This document shows, piece after piece, positions 1 through 10,727 of a DNA stretch of 64,000 bases. Source of the DNA: Drosophila miranda (taxonomy: Eukaryota > Arthropoda > Insecta > Diptera > Drosophilidae); assembly GCF_003369915.1 (NCBI RefSeq), contig NW_022881603.1:33353522-33417521 (forward strand), given 5' to 3'. A program made the translations under genes and the position numbers. The stretch's first letter is position 1, and each line of letters starts with the position of its first letter. The notes beneath the pieces are model-generated. The model did no database searches. It saw only the letters and a program-made list of their open reading frames with translations, and had not been told where the DNA came from.

Positions 1-1
1 A

Positions 2-910
2 GACAGGAATCAACAAATCGAAATTTTGATATTCAATCTACAACATTTCACAGAATATATCGAAGATATAGAACTAGGTATGCAATTAACTAGGCTCGGT
101 ATATTTAATCCAAAATTATTAAAACAAGACTACCTGGAACAAATAAATTCTGAGAAAATACTAAATATAAAAACCTCCACATGGCTAAAATCCGATACCA
201 ACGAAATTCTAATAATTTCCAACATTCCCAAAGACATTACAAAAGTACCAATCTATAAAATCGTTCCGTATCCAGACGAATTAAATAACATGTTAACAGA
301 TATGACATACGACAAGTACTACATAAAAAATGAAGAAGTATTTGTTAAAGAAACTAGATTGAAAACCAATGACAATTGTATAAAAGGAATTTTAATGCAA
401 ATTCCCACTAAATGTCCATATTCCAAAACTTTTCAAAACTTTCAAATAAACTTTATTGAACCCAATATACTAATCACATGGAATCTTCCAAAAACAACGC
501 TAAACCAGAATTGTGTAAGCCAAGAAATCATAGCGGAAGGAAATACCATTATAAAAATCCACAACTGTTCCATCCAATTAAATGAATTTACAATATCAAA
601 CACAATGTTAGATTTTGCCCAGAATGTTTATGTCAACAACAACATAACTAAAATAAAACCACTGTCGTATGTCCAAACTAATGAAATAATTATGCAATAC
701 ACCAAATATAGTAACCTATTACAAATAAGTCTACTAATTTCATTTGTCATAATTATATTAGTACTACTAAGTTATGTAGCTGTTAAATTTAAGAAAACTT
801 CTAAAAGAGTCACGGGTAAATGTATTAACCCTATAATAGAAGCAGAAGAGGAACCAACCTCAGCCACCGCACTTGACACCCCGTCACTATACCCGAGGGT
901 AATCGCCTAG
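2..910 (+). CDS. Errantivirus env-like protein, 3' part (5' end outside window)
   Basis: The frame is open from the left edge to the stop at 908-910, about 302 codons, with no convincing start inside the window. The product is Asn/Ile-rich. A strongly hydrophobic stretch lies about 60 residues before the end, followed by a short basic then acidic tail, as in the transmembrane part of insect errantivirus envelope proteins. The ORF is followed directly by a polypurine tract and an LTR, which is where env sits in gypsy/17.6/297-type elements. This is the 3' end of an element whose gag and pol lie to the left of the window. The family call rests on position and architecture; no database match was run. 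Confidence 0.7.
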   Translation, partial: DRNQQIEILIFNLQHFTEYIEDIELGMQLTRLGIFNPKLLKQDYLEQINSEKILNIKTSTWLKSDTNEILIISNIPKDITKVPIYKIVPYPDELNNMLTDMTYDKYYIKNEEVFVKETRLKTNDNCIKGILMQIPTKCPYSKTFQNFQINFIEPNILITWNLPKTTLNQNCVSQEIIAEGNTIIKIHNCSIQLNEFTISNTMLDFAQNVYVNNNITKIKPLSYVQTNEIIMQYTKYSNLLQISLLISFVIIILVLLSYVAVKFKKTSKRVTGKCINPIIEAEEEPTSATALDTPSLYPRVIA

Positions 911-930
911 GGACAGGCTAATAACAAACG

Positions 931-937
931 TTGGGGG
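931..937 (+). other. Polypurine tract of errantivirus
   Basis: The run TTGGGGG lies immediately before the LTR start AGTGAC. This is the expected plus-strand primer position. Confidence 0.6.
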
Positions 938-1533
938 AGTGACATATCCATAATTCCCCACATCCCATACACATTATGTTTATGTACAATTCATCCACCC
1001 CATCCACACAAGTAACAGGACCCCACTCAAGAATCAATAACTGTTTCTTCCCATACTCCAAGCTAGGGCCCCCCATAATATAAACAATGGACCACATTGT
1101 TTCATCAACATTAGAATCACGCCACTCTCGAGAAATCGATTCTTTAGAATCACGCCACTCATGAGGACCAATCAAAGCTAGACATAAAACCAAGGAGTAT
1201 CACATTCCTAGCTCCGTCATGTAATGCAACACCGATCGCCAGCAGTGGATGCCTTTCATCAAAGCCGACGCATCCCCAAATATCGATCCAGGCACGTACG
1301 CCACCGACACGAAGATGCAGCCGAGGAAAGCAACGCTCGAAGCCAGAGTCGGGAGTTCCAAGAGAAGGGCTCATGGAAACTAGCCAGCAGCAGAGAGATC
1401 AGTTCCGTTTGAGACAAGCAGACCCAAAGTCAAGTCGGGGAATTCATTTAAATCTTGTGACATAAAGATATTTAAGTTGTAAAATAAAAGTCTTTTTTAA
1501 AAAAACTTAAAATCGAGTTGCGGATATTTAATT
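938..1533 (+). repeat. 3' LTR of errantivirus
   Basis: This stretch of about 596 bp starts AGTGACATATCC and ends near GATATTTAATT. It is nearly identical to the solo LTR at 32137-32728, which fixes both ends by comparison. The AGT start is typical of 17.6/297/gypsy-group LTRs. ORFs called inside it are not coding. The flanking target duplication cannot be checked because the 5' end of the element is outside the window. Confidence 0.8.
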
Positions 1534-1542
1534 TTATATATA

Positions 1543-1555
1543 TAATAATATATTA
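1543..1555. repeat. Left target-site duplication of LOA-like element
   Basis: TAATAATATATTA (13 bp) is repeated exactly at 16816-16828, on the other side of the non-LTR element. Confidence 0.85.
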
Positions 1556-1990
1556 GGCCGTCAGCCATTGGGTGCTACAGGGGGACAAACGGATGACGGG
1601 TCGGCTCGCACAACTGTGAACTCGGCGCAGGCGCAGCCGCTCCGGTTAGTAATACCCGGTGCGGTCTGCGTCTTACACCCCCCCTAGGACACAGAGGGTT
1701 GCGAGCGAACCGTCACCCGCCGTAACTGTGCACACCGGTGGAAGTGCGACTATACTCTCCCCGTGAGGGCGGCTGGAAACAGGTCCTAGCACGGTCATGT
1801 CTCTGCTAGGATGCTGGCGAATGGTAGTCGGGCGGAGAGAAGAAAACTCTCAGTGAAATTACCCCAATCCAAGGTGACACTGTTATATGCCGAGGGATGC
1901 ATGGCCGGGTGGGTGCCCGGTCGCTAATATGCGGACTCTGGATACCTGCCGACCTCCAGTTTAAATCAGGCTTCCCGGGGCAAGCGGGCT
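1556..1990 (+). other. 5' leader of LOA-like element
   Basis: A GC-rich segment of 435 bp lies between the target duplication and the ORF1 start. Non-LTR elements carry an internal promoter here. I see no coding frame in it. Confidence 0.6.
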
Positions 1991-3049
1991 ATGCCTCGGG
2001 TGACCAACCCTTCCCGCCTACTCGTGGGAACAAAAATGCCAAACATATCAAAAATACCAAATAAAAACACCGCAAAGGAGCTCGGTACTCCTCTTAAAGT
2101 ACCGGAGGGACAAGCCAATCCCTCTGCACCAGCGCCTGGGAAACCGGGTCCAAAGAAGACGGGGAAGGAGACTGAGTCGGTCCACCGTCTTCAGGCAGCA
2201 GCCGCAGCGAGGGGGGGCCCGAAAAGCCAATCGGGTCCTTCCAAGTCGGGTGGCTCCAAGGGCGAAGCGGATACCGGGGTGGCTGCCAAGCAGAGCGTAA
2301 TCGCGGCTGGTAAGCGCACCGGGACCGAAGAACCCATGGGAGCCCCGGCGGGCAGCGTCTCTGCACCACGGGGTGGAAAGCCGTCGTACCAGGACAGGAG
2401 ACGAGCGGCTTTCATCCTGTCCAACGAAGACCCGAACTTCAAGGCGTCAGCCGAAGGAAAGGAGCAGAGGCTGTGGGCCTGCTCAATCCTTCCACTGTTC
2501 CAGCCAGCCAAAGCCGGAAAGGGCGCAGCCAAGGCCGCCAACAAGCGGCAACGCTCAGCGGAGGACCCCGCAAATCGGCCAGGCCAAGCCCAGCAAGCCA
2601 AGCGGGTGAAGACCCACCTCACGAACCGGTCGTTCGCTGAGGTGGCGAGGGGCAGGACCCTGATCGGTGTCCTGGACAGGGGCGCCGAGGACGGCCATGT
2701 CCCTCGCGATAAGTGGCACCTGGTGAAGAACGAGCTCCAGGACCGGTTCCTACTGGAACTGGAGGAGAACGGCGGACCACCGCCAAAGTGTGAGGACGCA
2801 GGGTGGCATCAAGGCAAGGTGAAAGCCATCGCCTGCCAAGACGCTTGCTCTGCGGCTCTCTACATGAAGGCGGTGGCGGCCCTAAAAGAGGTCTATCCAG
2901 GGGCGAAACTGGAGGCCGTGAAGTGGGAAGATGTCCCTAGTCGCCCGAGAGCCAGAGCGTGGGTCTCGGCTAAGCCTGCAGAGCCTGAGAAGATCCTCAG
3001 GTTACTGCAGGTCTGCAACCCCCACCTTCCTACAGCCGATTGGAAGGTG
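1991..3049 (+). pseudogene. LOA-like ORF1, 5' part (353 codons before the LTR insertion)
   Basis: ATG at 1991 opens a Lys/Ala/Pro/Gly-rich, basic, low-complexity N-terminal half of about 200 residues, as expected for an RNA-binding ORF1 protein. A more ordered part with the motif SFAEVARGRTLIGVLDRG follows, resembling Drosophila ORF1-type domains (possibly DUF4780). The frame is cut after codon 353 by the LTR element. Reading past the junction into the LTR adds about 40 foreign residues. The remaining part resumes in the same frame at 12763, once the 4-bp target repeat is allowed for. The role would be nucleic-acid chaperone of the retrotransposition particle. Confidence 0.75.
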
Positions 3050-5071
3050 TGTCACGTGCAACCACGATGTAGGCGAGATGGTCCTCTCAGCTTGAAGCGG
3101 CACGCTGTCAATTTTCCGGCTACTGGCTCGTCGGCCACGAGTGTGGTGTTCTTGTTTATTTGCTCCTAAGCTGAGGCCTACCCTATTATTATTCTACATT
3201 TAATGCGTGTCAATAAGCCATATGAAACCGGACGGAAAGCACAACACCTAAAACGAAAGACAATAACTGCACTGGTGAACGGACAACGAAAAGAATTCCT
3301 CAGCTGTTCATGAGGAGTGATGTTCGCCCACCCTACCTTGGTCTTGCTGTGCCCGATACCACATAATTTGTTACAAGACCCCTTATATTATGCGAGACCT
3401 ACAGGGGCTTGCTGCAGGAGATCAAACACTATTTCTTCTACTCAGACATTATAAACGTTTATTTATTTCTAATGACTAAAATTAGTGATCCCCAGTAATT
3501 TAATGTTCTCATTTGCCCTTCCCGAGTATTGGCTACGACTTAATTTTAAATAATTTGCGTAAAGTACTGTAAATAAATAAGAAGCTTAGGCTAGATATGA
3601 GAGAGAACAGATGATTTGAATAGGAGTGAAAAGAAAAGAAATGCAAGAGAATTTTATGTGAGCAATTGCTGGCATAGCGATCCACCAAAAGAGAAGGTGT
3701 AATGTACGAGAGGCGTAGGGAAAAGAATCAAGAGGTGACTTTCTGATGCCCTCTCTTTTCAACCCACTAATTGGGTGCGCTCCCGTGGCGAACTTTCATA
3801 TTTTTATATATTTTTCGAACTTTCATATACATATTTTATTTATTCAATTGAACGACTTACAGGAACCTCCATCGACGAAGCGCTTCCGATTTGGGCCCCT
3901 GAAAAGTATAAAAAAAGAACACACACAATTCGCACACACAAAAAAATTGAGATGACGACCGAGTGGCTCAGGCAGATCGAGTTAATTTTAACGGTGATTG
4001 CCTGTCTCTTTTCTTCCCGTCCCTCACGCCGCCTTACATTCCTCTGCGCTCAGTCTTGCATTCCTATGTGCAGATTAGCGGCGCTTATCGGGCACCGGTA
4101 TGTGGGGGCTCGCCCGCAGCGCAAAGTTAGGTGGAGAGAGATAGATAGGGATAGAGAGCTAAAGAAGCCTAAATGAGAGGGAGAATAAAATAACTCGGGT
4201 ATTGATGCTTAGAGCATCTGACTACGATCCGTTATTTGTTTCTTATATTTGATTCTTTTTTTTTTTGTTATTGTTATTTTGGGCGGGGCTGGCCTTCTAT
4301 GAGAAATTTTCTAACTCGATCTGCCACTATTTGTCGCCACTGAAGAACACTTTTTTTTTCTTTGCCTCCTCCCATGCGCACGGGGTATGGACGCATACGC
4401 GGAGCGATGAACAAGCCGACGCGGCTGCCGTCTGCCGGGCACTAGTTGGCCTCTCCTCTCTGGCTCGCCGAACTGCTCCAAGGCGACGACCCAAAGCTCC
4501 GGCGAATTTCTACGAATTTCAGCTGGCGGTCGTGGAAGACGAGCCTCCTCCAATTTAAGACCTATGGAAATTTGCACCCACAGAACACCTTTATACTCTT
4601 TCGCTAGGCTGTCTTTTTTTTTTTATTCCACAACTTACCCAAACGGGTGACCCGTCGAAAGGGTGTATCGAAGAGGTTTCACTAATCACCGTCTCACTTC
4701 CTGGCTACTTTTCACTAGTTATTGTATTTATATGGTTTTTCTCTTTTTTCTTTCTTTGAATATTCAACTACGGCTGACACTATAGAGGACACTTGGAGAA
4801 CAAAATCCAATGCTGACGACCAGGCTTGGAATCCCGCAATGGCGTCCAATGCCATCTATTTATAGCCGTTTATCTTGTCCGACTTCGATTTCGAACTCGC
4901 TCTCCTTTCGACGAGGAAGTCTGACCTGGCTCTGACCCACTCTTTGATCCCAGGCCCTCTTTGCCGACTGTTAAAGAGAGTTTGTCTTGCCTCTCGTTAG
5001 ACGGTGCCTAATTTTCGGCGGACCCCAAAAACCCTAGGCCTCCTCACAGCAGCTACAAGCCTCACCGTACA
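3050..5071 (-). repeat. 3' LTR of nested Ty3-type element
   Basis: It begins TGTCACGTGCAACC in plus orientation and ends at ...CACCGTACA. It matches 10728-12758 almost exactly. Visible differences include single substitutions, a homopolymer length change and a short CTCTGG-type repeat loss near 4920. Plus-strand ORFs in both LTR copies are chance frames. Confidence 0.9.
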
Positions 5072-5136
5072 ACTGCCCCCTGCCAAGATCAGACTTGGGG
5101 TGCAGAAGGCTCACAAGGATGAACCGCTTGTAGCTG
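5072..5136 (-). other. Polypurine-tract region of nested element
   Basis: On the minus strand the sequence between the pol stop and the LTR ends in GGCAGGGGGCAGT, a likely plus-strand primer tract. Confidence 0.55.
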
Positions 5137-8100
5137 TTATTGGCGGATATCTTTCCCGTGGTATTTCCCAATGCTTCGGCCCTGCAAATCTTCCAACTCA
5201 TAAAGCGAATTTCCTAGCTTTCTCCGAACTCTAGCCTTTACGAAGGCGTGCCCAAGCTTAGCGTTGTATCCAGCTTGGAAGTTGCTTTGTTTAAAATTCC
5301 TTCTATAAACTTCCTGCCCAACCTGGTATACTATCTCTCTTGATCTTAGATTATACTGCTTTTCATTACGTGCATTTTGCTTATCCATTACTTCACGTGC
5401 TTTCTTCCTGACCAACTCCAAGGAATCCTCTCTTGTAAAAGCTGCCGCCCTGTCTTCCAACATCTCTAGTGATCTCAGCAGAGAGTAAGTGCCACCAGAA
5501 GTGATCATCTGCTGACCAAACACCATGTAGTATGGCGTAGCGCCTACTCCCGAGTGGATGGACGATCTCAGCGCGCAACAAATGCTGCTTAAATTCTCGT
5601 CCCAATCTTTTTGATCCGGACGCACATACGCTCTGATGGCGGCCATCACTGAGCGATTGACTCTCTCGGAGGCATTTGCCTGTGGCGCGTGTACCGCTGT
5701 CAAGGTATGTGAGATACGGTGGCTTTTTAAAAGGCTTTGGAATTTTTCAGCCCTGAATTGGGATCCATTGTCGGACACTATGGTTTCGGGCACCCCGAAA
5801 GTATGAAAGAGATCCTCCCGCAAGTATTTGATAATTACATCAGCTGTCAGCTTCTTAACGGCTTTGAGGAAAACAAATTTAGAATAATGGTCTAACACGA
5901 TAAAAATAGCGACGTGACCACTTCGTGACCTAGGATATGGACCAAGAAAATCAATGTATAGTCGCTGAAAGAATCTTTGTGATTCGGCCGGCTTTCCCAT
6001 GGGTGGCCGCAAGGTAAAGTTTGGCGCCTTTGTGGTCTTACACTCACTGCAATTGTTCACATAAGCTTTGACATCGTTAACCAATCCTGGCCAAAAGTAG
6101 TACCTACGGACGCGCTCCAAGGTCTTGTGAATACCCCCATGCGAGGCTAACGGATCATCATGTGACTGTTTTAAGATCTCGCCGATCAATTCCTTAGGCA
6201 CCCATAATTTCCAAGCAAACGAGTCATGAAGTAAGTCGCCATTCGCATGCTCAGCTCTCCGGTAAACTAAGTTGTCGACCACTTTTACGTCTGGCAATCG
6301 TTCCTGGTTGCTCTTTACCCGCTGCACCAATTCAAGATACCCTACCGCTCTGAAGTGAGGAGAATCTAGATCCACCAGGAGCCCATTACTCTTGTCTATT
6401 GCTGCGATCTCATCCTGGTGAACCCTTGACAATGCATCTGGGACTATGTTCTGGGTTCCCCTTCGGTGCTCGATGCTAAATCGGAAACCTTGCAATTTTA
6501 GTGCCCATCGAGCTAACCTCGAGTGCAGATCATTTTGGGACATCAACCACTTCAGTGAGGCATGATCCGTTATCACGGTGAATTGATGACCTTCGACATA
6601 AGCTCTGAACTTTTTAATGCACACTAAGGCCGCCAGGCACTCTAGCTCGGTCACTGTATAATTGCGCTGGGCTTTATTCAGCTTTTTAGACACGAAAGCT
6701 ATCGGCATCTCATCCCCTTCTTCCGTCTTTTGGACTAGTACCCCCCCTACACCCGTATTGCTCGCGTCGCAATGTATATAGAAGGGCTTTCCAAAGTCAG
6801 GACTTCTTAAAACTGGCGCCTTGCACAGCGTTTCTTTCAATTTTTCAAAGGCCTCTATTCCCTCCTGGGACATGACGAATTTTTTTTTTTGTTTTAGCAA
6901 GTCTGTTAGAGGGGCGGATAGTGAAGCAAAATCATGTATAAATTTCCTATACCACCCGGCCATTCCAAGGAAGCTCCTTAGGGCTCGGAGAGTTCTTGGG
7001 AGCGGAAACTTAGTAATGGCGGAAATCTTTTCCGGGTCTGTTTTAATGCCGCCTTCGCCAATTACGTGACCTAGATATTTTACGGATCTCCTACAGAATC
7101 TGCTCTTCTCTATATTTATGGTCAGCCCTGCGTGACGAATGTGTTCTGCCACCGAACGCAGTACCTCAAGATGCGAGGGAAATGTGTCTGAAATGACCAG
7201 CAGGTCATCTAAGTAGACAAAAACTTGATTTCGGAGAGCGGCGGGTATTACCTTATCCATGAGTCTGGACATGGTTTGTGAGGCGTTGCATAAACCAAAC
7301 GGCATGACCTTGTATTGGTACAACGGCCTCCCTGGTATGGTGAACGCAGTCTTGTCTCTCGACGCCACCTCCAAAGGTATTTGCCAAAATGCATCTTTCA
7401 AGTCCAGGCTAGTTACATATTCTGCCTTGGGCAATCTACTCAAGATGCCATCAATCTGGGGCAACGGGTACGCATCTTTTTCTGTCACCGCGTTTACTTT
7501 TCGACTGTCCAGACAAAGACGAGCTTTCCCAGGCTTTTGGACCAGTACCACCGGAGAAGACCAAGCGCTTCCTGACTCCTCAATCACCCCTAATCTCAGC
7601 ATCCTATCAACTTCCCCGTACAGCAATTTCTCAACAGCCGGTGAGACTGAGAAATGTCTCTGCTTTACGGGCTTCGCATCCCCCACATCGATGGTATGAC
7701 AAAGCATATCTGTTCTTCCCAGACCCGACACAGCGAAGGATGGAAATAGGGAAATAACCTGGTTTAACGCCGCCTCCTGAGCAGACGTAAGTGTATGAAC
7801 ATCAGAACTCTCGCAAATTTCGGAAATCTTCCATTCGGACGGTAATAATTCAAAAAGGGACCAAAAATCAATACCTAAATATAAATCTTGACTTAAATTA
7901 GGAATTATGAATAGCTCTATGTTTTTAGACTCCCCACGGTACTCTATCTTAGTTGTTAACTTTCCTACTATTTGATGCTTCTTTCCATCAGCCGTAAAAG
8001 CATTGGACGACACCAATTTAAATGGTTTCTTACTGCATACTACCTCCTTTGCCAATTGACCACCCACGCAACTCATTCCGGCGCCGGTATCTAGCAATCC

Positions 8101-8457
8101 TACTACGGTTCTATCCAGTAACTTGACTTCGGCATAAGGCCTCTTATCTCCCTCCTTTTTCCTTATCTCATTAATACATTTGAGAGAATTAAAATGGGCC
8201 TTGATCCTACGTGCATTTCTAGTTAGTCTCCTTGACTTAACAATTTCCACTGGAGGTTCTAACTTCTTACCCTCTATCAACTTCATATGCCATCCCACTA
8301 TCGGTGGTTCCGCCTCCCCAAAATCCCGAGAAGGCTCTCCTTGCGTTTCGCCACTTGCTACATCTAGTCCTGTTTCGCCGACCCCCTCTGCGGAACACTG
8401 GTCAGCCGACGAGACTCTGCCGTGTTCTCCTTGGTGTTTTTTTGACATTTTTTGCAA
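5137..8457 (-). CDS. Pol polyprotein of nested Ty3-type element (1106 codons, intact)
   Basis: Domain order on the protein: aspartic protease with LLDTGAG (Asp near 123); reverse transcriptase from about 265 with YPLPQIDGILS and the catalytic YLDD near 415-418; RNase H with HCDASN and ITDHASLKWL; a zinc-binding integrase N-domain (H-H-C-C, ending CSEC); integrase core with IDFLGPYP, SDNGSQF and the Glu in NASERVNRS; and a C-terminal chromo/GPY-like tail with RRNFKQSNF. RT-RNase H before integrase is the Ty3 order. The frame differs from gag and overlaps its end by 94 bp, so translation probably uses a programmed frameshift. The first Met is therefore only a convenience start. No inactivating change was seen. 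Confidence 0.9.
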   Translation of the reverse strand: MQKMSKKHQGEHGRVSSADQCSAEGVGETGLDVASGETQGEPSRDFGEAEPPIVGWHMKLIEGKKLEPPVEIVKSRRLTRNARRIKAHFNSLKCINEIRKKEGDKRPYAEVKLLDRTVVGLLDTGAGMSCVGGQLAKEVVCSKKPFKLVSSNAFTADGKKHQIVGKLTTKIEYRGESKNIELFIIPNLSQDLYLGIDFWSLFELLPSEWKISEICESSDVHTLTSAQEAALNQVISLFPSFAVSGLGRTDMLCHTIDVGDAKPVKQRHFSVSPAVEKLLYGEVDRMLRLGVIEESGSAWSSPVVLVQKPGKARLCLDSRKVNAVTEKDAYPLPQIDGILSRLPKAEYVTSLDLKDAFWQIPLEVASRDKTAFTIPGRPLYQYKVMPFGLCNASQTMSRLMDKVIPAALRNQVFVYLDDLLVISDTFPSHLEVLRSVAEHIRHAGLTINIEKSRFCRRSVKYLGHVIGEGGIKTDPEKISAITKFPLPRTLRALRSFLGMAGWYRKFIHDFASLSAPLTDLLKQKKKFVMSQEGIEAFEKLKETLCKAPVLRSPDFGKPFYIHCDASNTGVGGVLVQKTEEGDEMPIAFVSKKLNKAQRNYTVTELECLAALVCIKKFRAYVEGHQFTVITDHASLKWLMSQNDLHSRLARWALKLQGFRFSIEHRRGTQNIVPDALSRVHQDEIAAIDKSNGLLVDLDSPHFRAVGYLELVQRVKSNQERLPDVKVVDNLVYRRAEHANGDLLHDSFAWKLWVPKELIGEILKQSHDDPLASHGGIHKTLERVRRYYFWPGLVNDVKAYVNNCSECKTTKAPNFTLRPPMGKPAESQRFFQRLYIDFLGPYPRSRSGHVAIFIVLDHYSKFVFLKAVKKLTADVIIKYLREDLFHTFGVPETIVSDNGSQFRAEKFQSLLKSHRISHTLTAVHAPQANASERVNRSVMAAIRAYVRPDQKDWDENLSSICCALRSSIHSGVGATPYYMVFGQQMITSGGTYSLLRSLEMLEDRAAAFTREDSLELVRKKAREVMDKQNARNEKQYNLRSREIVYQVGQEVYRRNFKQSNFQAGYNAKLGHAFVKARVRRKLGNSLYELEDLQGRSIGKYHGKDIRQ

Positions 8458-9833
8458 GATGGCTTATACGTGTTTGGCGCTCCGCAGCCAAAGCAGAATA
8501 TTTTCCGTTTAGCTACGCAGTCGTGGTAACGGTGCCCTTCTTTTCGACAATTCCAACACACCAAGGATAAAGCTGCTATCTCCTCCCCAAACTCCGATTC
8601 CGAGAATTCTTCCGCATCCTCTCCCAAGGCTTCGTCCACTAGCTCCGAGATTTGCTTTCGAAATGGAGCAGGTTTTTGATAGCCATGAGTCCGACGCACC
8701 TCTTCCATAAAACATTCTCGCCTCCGACATATATCCCGTAGTGCTTCTATTGAGTCTATTTTTTGATTCAGGATTTCATGTTGTATTTCCGGCCGCAAGT
8801 TTCGGCGAACGATCTCGACCAAAGTTTTATGAGAAAGAGGCTGCTCTAACCTGTCAGTGAGCTTTTGGATTGCGTCAAAAAATACCTCGAAAGTCTCTTT
8901 TTCTCTTTGTTTCCTATCGCGAATCATCTGTCTAATGTCTACGTCCGTCCGGGAATCTCTGAACTGCTTCCTCAACGCTTCACACAGATCCATCCACCGC
9001 ACTGAGCCAGCTGTCTTGTGATACCTCCAATAAAAATCAGATGCTTTCCCTTCAAACAGAGTGTTTGCATTGCTGCACAACAGCATAAAGTTCCCTTCCA
9101 ACGTTTGATGGGTAAGGGCCTCTACTCGGTATATAAATGAATCCACGCTTATGGAGTCTGAGGCTCCCGAAAAGCGAAGCTTCCAATTATTCATTATATG
9201 ACCCACCTTGTCAGGTCTCTGAGCTAAATCAGATGCTGCTGATCTAGAGAGCGAAGTCCGGAGTGGAGGTGTGTAAACTGCGCCCTGGTTCCCCTCGGGA
9301 ATTTCTAGCAATTGATCCAAAGAAGCGTTCATATTCAGGCTCCCTACTGACGGCTGCGGAATTTGCGCATTAGAAGCTAGACGAGCTTCTACAGTGGTAC
9401 TTATCATTTGAGACATCTTCTCCGTCAGGTGGATAAGTAATTCATTCTGCATACCCCTAATAGCCGCCCTGATCTCCCTAGACACTTGATTTGAATTAGC
9501 CGCTTGATTTGAAGTAGACGCTTGACTTGAAATAGACGCTTGACCCTCCGACCCTGCTTGGGATTGCTTACTGCCTCCCGCGAGAACTGACTTTGTCTGC
9601 TGTCTAGTCTTGCCAGGCACCAGAGGAGGCTGACCAGCCGTTGGGGCACTACAAACCGCATTGCAAACTGGACAGGTTGTTTGTGTCTTAAGGTATGTTC
9701 GCATGCATGTTTTATGGAATTCATGCTGACAAGGAGTTCTATAAACATCTTCGGGGGCCATTGTGACTTTGCACAGCCTGCAACAGATTGCTGAGGCGCT
9801 TGCCCCTTCATCATCAGACCGATCCAAGCCCAT
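8364..9833 (-). CDS. Gag protein with N-terminal RING-H2 finger (489 codons)
   Basis: The ATG lies at 9831-9833. Residues about 18-60 hold a RING-H2 pattern: CRLC, then TPCQHEFHKTC, then CPVC, i.e. C-x2-C...C-x-H-x2-H-x2-C...C-x2-C. A Ser/Gln-rich linker with repeated QASTSNQA-like units follows. Then comes a retrotransposon gag capsid-like region (SISVDSFIYRVEALT; FYWRYHKT; REKETFEVFFDAIQKL) and zinc-knuckle-like clusters (CWNCRKEGHRYHDC, CFGCGAP...CKKC). The capsid assembles the particle and the knuckles bind RNA. A RING at the Gag N-terminus is unusual. RING domains commonly act as ubiquitin E3 modules, but no activity is shown here. Confidence 0.85.
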   Translation of the reverse strand: MGLDRSDDEGASASAICCRLCKVTMAPEDVYRTPCQHEFHKTCMRTYLKTQTTCPVCNAVCSAPTAGQPPLVPGKTRQQTKSVLAGGSKQSQAGSEGQASISSQASTSNQAANSNQVSREIRAAIRGMQNELLIHLTEKMSQMISTTVEARLASNAQIPQPSVGSLNMNASLDQLLEIPEGNQGAVYTPPLRTSLSRSAASDLAQRPDKVGHIMNNWKLRFSGASDSISVDSFIYRVEALTHQTLEGNFMLLCSNANTLFEGKASDFYWRYHKTAGSVRWMDLCEALRKQFRDSRTDVDIRQMIRDRKQREKETFEVFFDAIQKLTDRLEQPLSHKTLVEIVRRNLRPEIQHEILNQKIDSIEALRDICRRRECFMEEVRRTHGYQKPAPFRKQISELVDEALGEDAEEFSESEFGEEIAALSLVCWNCRKEGHRYHDCVAKRKIFCFGCGAPNTYKPSCKKCQKNTKENTAESRRLTSVPQRGSAKQD

Positions 9834-10695
9834 CTTTCTTCTTATAGGTGTTTACTAAAAAAACTATCTGCTTAACTCGTAAAGGTTATGTATGTTTTCT
9901 TATATATATATAAAAAGGAAATTTAAAAGTGAAATGAAATTTGAATATTAATTAAACAAAAAACTTTCAACTCAACAGTTTCAAATAAAAAAATAATACA
10001 AAAAAATTCTAATGGTTTGATCTCCCAGCTAGCCTGGCTCCCTGCAGAGCCTCTCTTAATTGTCCGAATTATTTCACCAAGTACAGCTAAAGAGGAAAAT
10101 ACTTTCTGGCAAGTTAGAACACCTAGGCCGTGGGCAGTGGTAATTCTAAATTCTGCGCACCTGCGTCCAACAGCGCTTATAGAAGCAGTGATCCAAACTG
10201 CCAAACAAAGATAAGACAAAGCAAACTGAGGCACTTAATGAAATGATCCGTGGTCAGGAGTGCACTTAAGCTAAATGCATCACCAGTGAATCCAAGACGG
10301 TTCAGTTTTCCCTTGGTCCCTCAGGCATAAAGTTGAGTAGCACTTACAGCGCAGACTGAAATGACATGGACAACAGATAGCTTCTTAAAGCTATTCTAGT
10401 AGTATTCCTATTAATCACGACAATCAGGCTATTTGTACAGAAATAAGTCAAACTCACTCAGAACCCTTAGAATCGTGGCCCGGAAACATACCCTGGGGCT
10501 TAGTTTTCTATCGGTGTTCCAAAGATCCGTAAGAGAACTGAATGAAAGCGGAAATGATTTGCGTTTCTTTGTCTTCAATAAAGACATCGAACAGTCGATG
10601 GAAGGAAAATTTTAAAAGTGAAGGTTTGTTTTAGGTCATTGTTCGTGAACCACACCCCTAAGTACAAATTGTAATAATTCCCACCTAACAGTGAG
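9834..10695 (-). other. Untranslated leader of nested Ty3-type element
   Basis: An AT-rich leader of about 860 bp lies between the primer site and gag. The short ORFs in it (both strands) show no recognisable domain. It would hold packaging and dimerisation signals, which cannot be identified by eye. Confidence 0.5.
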
Positions 10696-10713
10696 GCCCC
10701 ACGTTGGGCGCCA
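10696..10713 (-). other. Primer binding site, tRNA-Lys type
   Basis: The minus-strand reading TGGCGCCCAACGTGGGGC is the classical 18-nt tRNA-Lys(1,2) primer site. It lies 14 bp inside the LTR edge. Confidence 0.85.
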
Positions 10714-10727
10714 AAAATAATAATAAA

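Noticed and set aside
3746..4558. Plus-strand ORFs in the 2-kb LTRs (again at 11424-12235)
   Set aside because: Identical in both LTRs, no domains, low-complexity; chance frames of LTR sequence.
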